DNA of 64,000 bases from Parvibaculum sp039680535 (GTDB lineage Bacteria > Pseudomonadota > Alphaproteobacteria > Parvibaculales > Parvibaculaceae): NCBI RefSeq assembly GCF_039680535.1, contig NZ_JBDKSS010000013.1:186001-250000 (forward strand). The letters run 5' to 3'. Position numbers and translations under genes: made by a program. Below, in pieces: positions 57,839 to 64,000 of this stretch. The notes below the pieces were generated by a model that was not told where the DNA came from, did not search any database, and saw only the letters and a list, made by a program, of their open reading frames with translations. Numbering within the stretch: position 1 is the first letter of the stretch; each line of letters begins with the position of its first letter.

Positions 57839-59134
57839 ATGACGACGCTGACCGCCGAGGAACGCAGCCTTTTTGCGCGCGCGAGCCGCCGGATCATTCC
57901 GCTGATGATCCTGCTTTACATGGTGAGTTTTCTCGACCGCGTGAATGTCGGCTTCGCCGCCCTCACCATGAATGCCGATCTGGGGTTTTCGCCCGCAGTC
58001 TTCGGCTGGGGCGTCGGCATCTTCTTCATCGGCTATTTCATTTTCGAAATTCCCTCCAACGTCGTCATCGAGAAGGTGGGCGCACGGCTCTGGATCTGCC
58101 GCATCATGCTCACATGGGGCCTCATCTCCGGCGCCATGGCCTTCATCAGCAGCGAGACGAGCTTTTATGTTCTGCGCTTCCTGCTCGGCGCAGCGGAGGC
58201 GGGCTTCGCGCCGGGCATGATCCTCTACCTCACCTACTGGTTCCCGGCGGATCTGCGGGCGAAATACTACGGCACCTATTTCATCGCCATTCCGCTGGCG
58301 AGCGTCATCGGCGCGCCGGTCTCGGCCTATCTTCTCGGCTTCGACGGCCATCTCGGACTCAAGGGCTGGCAGTGGATGTTCATTCTCGAAGCCGTGCCAG
58401 CGCTTCTTCTCGGCATTGCGGTGCTCTGGCTCCTGCCCGACGGCCCTGCGAAAGCGCGCTGGCTCAGCGACGATGAGAAGGCGCGCATTGCCGCCTGTCT
58501 CAAGCGCGACCGCGAGGAGAGTCGAGCGAGCGACGCGCATCACACGCTCTGGCCAGCGCTGCGCGATCCGCGCGTGCTGCTGATGGCTGCAATCTATTTC
58601 GGCATCGTGATCGGCCTTTACGGCATAAGCCTCTGGCTGCCGCAGATGGTGAAGGGCATGGGCTTCACCAATCATGAGACGGGCTGGATCGTCTCCGCCG
58701 TCTATGTCGTCGCGGCCGTCGCCATGCCGCTCTGGGGCTGGTCGTCGGACCGGACGCAGGAGCGCATCTGGCACACCTCGATCGCCTCCTTCATCGGTGC
58801 GGTGGGTTTCATCGGCGGCGCTTATCTTCATTCGCCTGCGCTCGTCATCCTGTCGCTCGGGCTCGCCGCCGTCGGCACCTATGTCGCCATCGTGCCCTTC
58901 TGGGCGCTGCCGCCGACATTTCTCGGTGGCACGGCTGCGGCGGGCGGCATCGCCCTCATCAACTCAACTGGCAATCTCGGCGGCTTTGTCGGCCCCTCCA
59001 TCGTCGGCTGGGTGAAGGATACGACGCAGAGCTATTCGGCGGGCATGCTTGCACTCGCCGTCGCCCTCGTCGCTGCGGGCGTGCTGACGCTCGTCGTACG
59101 GCTTCAGCTCACCCGCAGGACGCTGAACGCCTGA
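57839..59134 (+). CDS. MFS transporter, anion:cation symporter (phthalate permease) family
   Basis: 431 aa from the ATG at 57839 (GGGGAGGGGAACCC). Twelve transmembrane helices. The family opening RRIIPLMILLYMVSFLDRVNVGFAAL has the conserved FLDR.N motif, followed by GYFIFEIPSNVV and the RFLLGAAEAGFAPG stretch; the second half repeats the pattern. ACS-family permeases import organic anions such as aromatic acids, sugar acids or tartrate with protons. No catabolic genes lie beside it to name the substrate. The stop TGA abuts the stop of the convergent DUF3237 gene in the palindrome TGATCA. Confidence 0.9.
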   Translation: MTTLTAEERSLFARASRRIIPLMILLYMVSFLDRVNVGFAALTMNADLGFSPAVFGWGVGIFFIGYFIFEIPSNVVIEKVGARLWICRIMLTWGLISGAMAFISSETSFYVLRFLLGAAEAGFAPGMILYLTYWFPADLRAKYYGTYFIAIPLASVIGAPVSAYLLGFDGHLGLKGWQWMFILEAVPALLLGIAVLWLLPDGPAKARWLSDDEKARIAACLKRDREESRASDAHHTLWPALRDPRVLLMAAIYFGIVIGLYGISLWLPQMVKGMGFTNHETGWIVSAVYVVAAVAMPLWGWSSDRTQERIWHTSIASFIGAVGFIGGAYLHSPALVILSLGLAAVGTYVAIVPFWALPPTFLGGTAAAGGIALINSTGNLGGFVGPSIVGWVKDTTQSYSAGMLALAVALVAAGVLTLVVRLQLTRRTLNA

Positions 59135-59608
59135 TCATTTGACGGCGAAGACGCGATAGGCGACGCCCTTCCGCGTCAACCGGCCAAGGCTCACTGAGAC
59201 GATGCCGTTGAGCCAGGCATAGGGCGAGTTGCTCGCCACTTCGAACATGGGCGCGGTGCGGAAATAGTATTTCGACGGATCGGTCGCCGCCGCCGCCTCG
59301 CGGTCGCCGAGCACGCCCATCAGCTCGGGCGGCATGACGATGCGCCCGCCATAGGTCGCATAGATGTTCACCCCGTCATGCGTCGTCAGGCAGACGCGAA
59401 CATCTGCCTTCAGCGAGCCGTCGGAGCGGATCGTCGCCCAGTCGCCGCCCCCCGGCGGAATGGTGCCGCGAAGGCGCGGCCCCTCGAAGGTGCCTCCCGT
59501 CACATAGGCGACCAGCCGCATTCCCTCCGGCGTGCCGCCAATGACCAGCGAGTTTTCTTCGAGCTCGACATCCATCTCGAACAGGAATTCGGTTTGCACT
59601 TCACTCAT
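59135..59608 (-). CDS. DUF3237-family protein
   Basis: 157 aa from the ATG at 59608 (GGAGAAGACGACC). It begins VQTEFLFEMDVELEENSLVIGGTPEGMRL and contains the DUF3237 pattern: V.GGTFEGPRLRGTIPPGGGDWATIRSDGSLKADVR, Y.T.DG..I, and a C-terminal NSPYAWLNGIVSVSLGR. The fold is a beta-barrel related to lipocalin-like or YdjY proteins; family members occur near aromatic and alkane degradation genes but no activity is established. No signal peptide, so it is cytoplasmic. Confidence 0.85.
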   Translation of the reverse strand: MSEVQTEFLFEMDVELEENSLVIGGTPEGMRLVAYVTGGTFEGPRLRGTIPPGGGDWATIRSDGSLKADVRVCLTTHDGVNIYATYGGRIVMPPELMGVLGDREAAAATDPSKYYFRTAPMFEVASNSPYAWLNGIVSVSLGRLTRKGVAYRVFAVK

Positions 59609-59761
59609 GGTCGTCTTCTCCGCGGGCTTTTTATGAGTTCGGCGCCGGCGGGCCCTATGCATGGAGCCTTGGCGTCCGGCGTGGTAAAGCTTGGGCGTGG
59701 GGCCTTGCTTGCCCCTTTCGATCATTTCGCCCGGTTTGTTCACCTCCGGCAAGAGCGGAAA

Positions 59762-60613
59762 ATGAAAGCTTTTTCGGCCTCTCTCGTCCTCATGGCGCTG
59801 ATCGCGGCTGACGCTGCGTCGGCGGGACCGCGTCCGCAGCGCATCGTCTCGATCAATCTTTGCTCGGATGTGTTGGCGCTGGAGCTTGCCGATCCCGGAA
59901 CGGTGAAATCCGTTTTCCGCGTTGCCGCCGATCCGGAGGATTCGCCCGTCGCCGATCTCGCCGCGAAGCTGCCGCTGAACAACGCGACTGCCGAGGACAT
60001 TCTCGCCGCGAAACCCGATCTTGTGCTCGCGCATCGCTATTCATCGCCCTTCACACTGGCCCTGCTGGCGCGCGCGCATGTGCCAGTTGTGCAGGTGAAG
60101 GACGCTTCGAGCTTCGAGGATATTCGCGGCAATGTGCGCGCGGTCGCGTCAGCGCTTGGCCACCCCGAACGCGGCGAGGCGTGGATCGCGCGGTTCAACG
60201 CCTCGCTCGCCGCGTCGAAGCGTGTGCCCCCCGCGCATCCGCTGCGCGGCGTCATCTATCAGGATCTCGGCGGCGCCGCCGCGGCGAACACCATTCTCGG
60301 CGCGTTGCTGGAGCATGCAGGTTTCGAGAATGTCGTCGAGACGCCATCGAGCGGCGGCTTCGTCAATCTCACGATTGAGGAGCTGATCGACAAGCGCCCC
60401 GACTTCGTCGCCGTCGGCGTCTATCGCGCGAATGAGCCTTCGCTCGCGCATGCGGTGCTGGCGCATCCCGCACTCCGGGATTATGTCGCCCGTCATGCGC
60501 ATGCCGTGGATCTTCCGGCCAAGCTCTGGACCTGCGGCACGCCTTTCGTCGCCGATATTGCGGACAGGCTGGCGGCGGCTCGCGACGGCTTCGACCGGCA
60601 TGAGGTGAATTGA
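59762..60613 (+). CDS. ABC importer, periplasmic binding protein (BtuF-like)
   Basis: 283 aa from the ATG at 59762; the frame before it is antisense to the DUF3237 gene. Signal peptide about residues 1-21 (ALIAADAASA), without a lipobox Cys, so the protein is free in the periplasm. The class III binding-protein pattern is clear: RPQRIVSINLCSDVLALEL, ATAEDILAAKPDLVLAH, and the C-terminal half with NLTIEELIDKRPDFVAV. LCSDxL near the N-terminus is common in cobalamin or siderophore binding proteins of alphaproteobacteria. No lipobox and no riboswitch leave cobalamin, heme and iron-siderophore all open. Confidence 0.85.
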   Translation: MKAFSASLVLMALIAADAASAGPRPQRIVSINLCSDVLALELADPGTVKSVFRVAADPEDSPVADLAAKLPLNNATAEDILAAKPDLVLAHRYSSPFTLALLARAHVPVVQVKDASSFEDIRGNVRAVASALGHPERGEAWIARFNASLAASKRVPPAHPLRGVIYQDLGGAAAANTILGALLEHAGFENVVETPSSGGFVNLTIEELIDKRPDFVAVGVYRANEPSLAHAVLAHPALRDYVARHAHAVDLPAKLWTCGTPFVADIADRLAAARDGFDRHEVN

Positions 60614-61611
60614 TGCGCGCCCGCGACTATCTCCTCATCAATCTCGGTCTTGCGCTTCTTGCCGCGATCTTTTTTGTCGCCTCCATTTATGTCGGGCGCG
60701 GCGGTGAGTTGCTGGTAGGAAAGCTTCATGCTGTCGACGAGACGGACCGCTCGCTCGCCTGGCTGATCCTCAAGGAAGTGCGCCTGCCGCGCGCCTTGCT
60801 CGGCCTCCTCGTCGGCGCGACGCTTGGCTTGACCGGTGCAGCGCTGCAAGGGCTGTTGCGCAATCCTCTTGCCGAGCCCGGTCTCATCGGCGCGTCGTCT
60901 GGCGCGGCGCTCGGCGCGGTGCTCGTGTTCTATTTCGGTCTCGCGGCGGGCTCCACCATCTTCGTGCCGTTGGGTGGTGTCGCGGGAGCCCTTGTTTCGC
61001 TCGGCGTCCTCTATCTCCTCAGCGGGCGAAACCCTTCCATCGTCACGCTCATTCTCGCAGGCGTTGCGATCTCCGCCTTCACCTCCGCGCTGACCTCGCT
61101 TGCGCTCAGCCTCGCGGCCTCGCCTTACGCGGTTTATGAAATCATCTTCTGGCTCCTCGGCTCCTTCACCGATCGCAGCATGGATCAGGTGCGCTTCGCC
61201 ACGCCTTTCATGGCACTTGGCGCATTGCTCGTCGCTTCGACGGCGCGCGGCCTCGACGCGCTGACGCTGGGCGAGGACACGGCCGCGACGCTTGGCTTCA
61301 ATCAGGAGTCGATCAAGGCCCGCGCGGTCATCGGAACGGGCCTGGCGGTCGGCGCCGCCGTCTCCGTCACAGGCGTCATCGGCTTTGTCGGCCTCGTCGT
61401 GCCGCATCTCGTGCGGCCACTGGTCGGTTATCAGCCGGGCAAGCTGCTTTTGCCGAGCGCGCTTGCGGGGGCCGCCATGTTGCTCGCCGCCGATCTTCTG
61501 GTGCGTCTGCCGATGGATGGACCGGAGCCGAAGCTCGGCGTGGTGACCTCGCTCGTCGGCGCGCCGTTTTTCCTCTGGCTGATCCTCCGCGCCCGGCGGG
61601 AGGCGCCGTGA
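60613..61611 (+). CDS. ABC importer permease, FecCD/BtuC family
   Basis: 332 aa from the ATG at 60613, which overlaps the binding-protein stop (TGATG); a TTG at 60610 is the alternative. About ten transmembrane helices. Family motifs: LPRALLGLLVGATLGLTGAALQGLLRNPLAEPGLIGASSGAALGA (start of the core) and GFVGLVVPHLVRPLVG with the GPxVPHxxR-type coupling loop. FecCD-type permeases carry siderophore, heme or cobalamin into the cytoplasm. Forms one operon with the binding protein and the ATPase. Confidence 0.93.
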   Translation: MRARDYLLINLGLALLAAIFFVASIYVGRGGELLVGKLHAVDETDRSLAWLILKEVRLPRALLGLLVGATLGLTGAALQGLLRNPLAEPGLIGASSGAALGAVLVFYFGLAAGSTIFVPLGGVAGALVSLGVLYLLSGRNPSIVTLILAGVAISAFTSALTSLALSLAASPYAVYEIIFWLLGSFTDRSMDQVRFATPFMALGALLVASTARGLDALTLGEDTAATLGFNQESIKARAVIGTGLAVGAAVSVTGVIGFVGLVVPHLVRPLVGYQPGKLLLPSALAGAAMLLAADLLVRLPMDGPEPKLGVVTSLVGAPFFLWLILRARREAP

Positions 61612-62381
61612 TGGAACTCCGCGTCGAAAATCTTCATGCATCGCTCGGCGGCGCGCGTGTGCTGCGCGGACCGTCCTTCACCGCGTGCGGGCCGAGCTTC
61701 ATCGGACTTGTGGGCCCCAACGGCGCCGGCAAGACGACGCTCATCCGCTCGGTTGCGAACCTCATTCCCTTCGAGGGAAGCATCTCGCTCGACGGCGTGG
61801 ATGTCGACGCACTCGCGCCCCGCATCCGCGCGAGGAAGATCGCCTATCTTGCTCAAGGCGCCGAAAGCCATTGGCCACTTTCCGTAGAACGCGTGGTCGC
61901 CTTGGGGCGCCTGCCGCATCTGGAACCTTTCCGGGCGCCGACACCGTCCGACGAAGCCGCCATCGAACGGGCGATGAAGCTTGCGGAGGTCACGCGCTTC
62001 CGCGACCGCGACGTGCTGACGCTCTCCGGCGGTGAGCGCGCCCGCGCCCTGCTCGCCCGCGCCCTCGCCGTCGAGGCGGAGCTTCTGCTCGTCGACGAAC
62101 CCGTCGCCTCGCTCGATCCCTATCATCAGCTCGGCGTCATGGAAGTGCTGCGCGCCTATGTCGATCAGGGGCGCATGGTGATTGCGGTGCTGCACGACCT
62201 GTCGCTCGCCGCGCGCTATTGCGACCGGCTGATCCTGCTCGATGAGGGCCGGATTCGCGCCGACGGCGCGCCCGCTGAGGTTCTGACGCCGGAGACGTTG
62301 CGCGAGGTCTATCACGTCGAGGCTCTGGTCGACGGCGAGGGGCAGGGCTTCCATGTCCGGCTTCTGAAGCGCGTCGAATAA
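61611..62381 (+). CDS. ABC importer ATPase (BtuD/FecE-like)
   Basis: 256 aa from the ATG at 61611, overlapping the permease stop; a GTG lies one codon before. Walker A GPNGAGKTT, Q-loop IAYLAQGAESHWP, signature LSGGERARALLARAL (Glu where many have Gln), Walker B LLLVDEPVASLD, and the switch His in VLHDLSLAARYCDR. It energises the importer. Overlapping genes in the order binding protein, permease, ATPase match btuFCD or fecBCDE style systems. Confidence 0.93.
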   Translation: MELRVENLHASLGGARVLRGPSFTACGPSFIGLVGPNGAGKTTLIRSVANLIPFEGSISLDGVDVDALAPRIRARKIAYLAQGAESHWPLSVERVVALGRLPHLEPFRAPTPSDEAAIERAMKLAEVTRFRDRDVLTLSGGERARALLARALAVEAELLLVDEPVASLDPYHQLGVMEVLRAYVDQGRMVIAVLHDLSLAARYCDRLILLDEGRIRADGAPAEVLTPETLREVYHVEALVDGEGQGFHVRLLKRVE

Positions 62382-62480
62382 GGCGCCGCAGGCCCTCGTA
62401 TCGTCCGCCGAAACTCTTTATCCTCAGGCCCTCGCGCGGAGAGAGCTTCAGCGCCGGATGTCCAGACGAAGAGCGCCAGC

Positions 62481-63362
62481 ATGAACAAGCCGTCCCACGA
62501 CAGTACGGTCGACACGCCACAGACCCTTTCGCCCTCATTCAAGCTCAGTTTCGAGGACGCCGATTTCCTGTTGCGCGATGACCTCCGCGCCGTACGCCTC
62601 CAGCTTGAACTCCTGAAGACCGAAATCATTCTGGAGGAGCACAATATCCGCTCGACCATCGTCGTCTTCGGCAGCGCGCGTGTGCCCTCGCCGGAGGCAG
62701 CGGACAGTCATTGCAACGAGGCCGAGGCGGCGCTTGCTGCCGACCCGGGAAATCCCGAGTTGCAGCGTGCGGCCCGGGCCAGCAGGCATCAGCTCGCGCA
62801 TTGCCGCTATTACGAGGAATCGCGGAAGTTCGCCCGCCTCGTTTCCGAAGCGGCGCAGAACGGGCAGGGGCGCGACTACGTCATCATGACGGGCGGTGGA
62901 CCCGGCATCATGGAAGCGGCCAATCGCGGGGCGGCGGACGCGAACCGCGTTTCCATCGGGCTCAACATCAAGCTGCCGCGCGAGCAGATGCCCAATCCCT
63001 ACATCACGCCGGAATTGACCTTCCAGTTTCACTATTTCGCGCTGCGCAAGATGCACTTTCTGATGCGTGCGAAGGCTCTCGTCGTGTTTCCCGGAGGCTT
63101 CGGCACGCTGGACGAGCTTTTCGAAACACTGACGCTGATCCAGACGGGCAAGATCGAGCCGATGCCGGTCCTGCTGTTCGGCGAGGAATATTGGCGGCGC
63201 ATCATCAATTTCGAGGCCATGGTGGACGAGGGTACGATCGCGCCGAAGGATCTCGAGATTTTCCATTTCGTGGAAAGCGCCGACGAGGCCTGGAACTACA
63301 TCACCGTCTTCAACGCGCCCGGCCCCAAGGAGCCGCCGATGCAGAGAAGCGAACCGCTCTGA
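62481..63362 (+). CDS. LOG-family (TIGR00730-like) nucleotide hydrolase-like protein
   Basis: 293 aa. Rossmann core with VIMTGGGPGIMEAANRGA and the signature VVFPGGFGTLDELFE, the PGGxGTxxE motif of LOG/lysine-decarboxylase-like proteins, together with a conserved Arg before it (FALRKMHFLMRAK). LOG enzymes release cytokinin-type bases from nucleotide monophosphates or act as nucleotide phosphoribohydrolases. An N-terminal extension of about 60 residues (FKLSFEDADFLLRDDLRAVRLQLELLKTEIIL) and a loop of about 40 residues (AADSHCNEAEAALAAD..., about 75-115) mark the longer bacterial type. It could act in nucleotide clean-up. Confidence 0.88.
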   Translation: MNKPSHDSTVDTPQTLSPSFKLSFEDADFLLRDDLRAVRLQLELLKTEIILEEHNIRSTIVVFGSARVPSPEAADSHCNEAEAALAADPGNPELQRAARASRHQLAHCRYYEESRKFARLVSEAAQNGQGRDYVIMTGGGPGIMEAANRGAADANRVSIGLNIKLPREQMPNPYITPELTFQFHYFALRKMHFLMRAKALVVFPGGFGTLDELFETLTLIQTGKIEPMPVLLFGEEYWRRIINFEAMVDEGTIAPKDLEIFHFVESADEAWNYITVFNAPGPKEPPMQRSEPL

Positions 63363-63415
63363 TCCGGCGATCGAGGCACGGCGTAGAATACTGAAACTCT
63401 CCCGCAGAGGATCGC

Positions 63416-64000
63416 ATGCCTGTCATCGTCTGGTTCCGTCATGATCTCCGCCTCGCCGACAATCCGGCACTTGCTGCGGCCGTCGCAACGGGTGATGAGA
63501 TTCTGCCGCTCTATATCCTCGATGATGCGACTTCGCTCGGCGGAGCGTCGAACTGGTGGCTGCATGGAAGCCTCGATGCGCTGGCCGGTGAGTTGGCAAG
63601 GCGCGCGGCGCCGCTTGTGCTGCGGCGCGGGCCGGCCGCTGACGTGCTGCCTGCGCTTGCTGCGGAGACGAAGGCAAGCGCCGTCTTCTGGAATCGCTGC
63701 TACGAGCCTTTGTCGATTGCGCGGGACAAGGCGCTGAAGCAGGCCCTTGTCGCGTCCGGCATAGAGGTGAAGAGCTTCAATGGAGGAATGCTGGCGGAGC
63801 CGTGGGAGCTGCAGACGGGGAGCGGCGGACCATACAAGGTCTTTACGCCCTTCTGGCGCTCTCTCGCCGCTCGCGCGCCCTTTGCGGCTCCATTGCCCGC
63901 CCCGAAGAAGCTCCGTGCTGCCGCGCATTTTCCATCGGACGATCTTTCCCGGTGGAATCTGCGCCCCGCAAAGCCGGACTGGGCGGGAGGATTGCGCGCC
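63416..64000 (+). CDS. phrB: Deoxyribodipyrimidine photolyase, N-terminal part (runs off the window)
   Basis: 195 codons are present, without a stop. It begins PVIVWFRHDLRLADNPALAAAV, the classical photolyase start, and continues through the antenna-binding alpha/beta domain: PLYILDD, NWWLHGSLDAL, LVLRRGPAADVLPALA, VFWNRCYEP and GPYKVFTPFWRSL. The FAD-binding and DNA-repair half lies outside. It repairs cyclobutane pyrimidine dimers using light. CAGAGGATCGC precedes the ATG. Confidence 0.93.
   Translation, partial: MPVIVWFRHDLRLADNPALAAAVATGDEILPLYILDDATSLGGASNWWLHGSLDALAGELARRAAPLVLRRGPAADVLPALAAETKASAVFWNRCYEPLSIARDKALKQALVASGIEVKSFNGGMLAEPWELQTGSGGPYKVFTPFWRSLAARAPFAAPLPAPKKLRAAAHFPSDDLSRWNLRPAKPDWAGGLRA

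Noticed and set aside
59609..59761. Cobalamin riboswitch ahead of the ABC importer
   Set aside because: The leader is only 153 bases and no B12-box-like sequence could be found.
1..64000. tRNA, rRNA, phage, integrase or insertion-sequence genes
   Set aside because: None recognised; gene order and composition look like stable chromosome.

Overview
The window reads as chromosomal DNA of a free-living, aerobic, high-GC alphaproteobacterium. Gene content and protein style suggest the Parvibaculum group of Hyphomicrobiales: several acyl-CoA dehydrogenases, crotonases and hotdog thioesterases, a PodJ-type Sel1 protein, extragenic palindromic repeats of alphaproteobacterial type, and a class I NrdAB. 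The assignment is inferred from memory of these families, not from a database search. No phage, insertion sequence, tRNA, rRNA or CRISPR array was seen. Genes are densely packed, often with ATGA/TGATG overlaps, and base composition looks even throughout.

Layout. 1-3.6 kb: end of a zinc-type oxidoreductase, two tandem secreted paralogs, a dienoyl-CoA-reductase-like SDR with an unusual active site, a small membrane protein and an MscS channel. 3.7-7 kb: a two-gene DNA-repair unit (Lhr-type helicase plus PdeM phosphoesterase). 7-9.5 kb: CcdA, a TIGR02186-like protein and a TauE/SafE exporter. 9.6-13.1 kb: a large coiled-coil/Sel1 polar-type protein and a CAP-domain lipoprotein. 13.2-20.6 kb: a MerR-controlled beta-oxidation operon (MerR, two acyl-CoA dehydrogenases, thiolase, FadB-type enzyme) closed by a strong terminator. 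20.7-31.7 kb: a cell-surface stretch with an autotransporter, a Yip1-type membrane protein, a fused monoheme cytochrome/beta-barrel protein of the Cyc2-like kind, a GST-like protein, and a copper-uptake unit (DUF2946-type protein, OprC/NosA-like TonB receptor, TonB).

31.7-52 kb is dominated by acyl-CoA and ester metabolism: SDRs, crotonases including a clear delta3,5-delta2,4-dienoyl-CoA isomerase, MaoC hydratases, five thioesterases in two groups, esterases, a second thiolase, two sister acyl-CoA dehydrogenases, a DJ-1/GlxA pair, a StyC-like membrane protein, a K+/H+ antiporter and an SDR broken by one frameshift. 52-64 kb holds a proline iminopeptidase, the nrdAB genes behind a promoter with two NrdR-like boxes, a GH17-like protein, an MFS permease, a BtuFCD-type ABC importer, a LOG-family protein and the start of a photolyase.

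Together the genes describe a cell that lives on fatty or alkyl substrates, including unsaturated ones, and invests in metal handling at the outer membrane. The best candidate for something little described is the heme-barrel fusion at 25628-26986, followed by the copper receptor unit, the Trp-for-Tyr SDR, and the NrdR-controlled RNR that lacks any ATP-cone.
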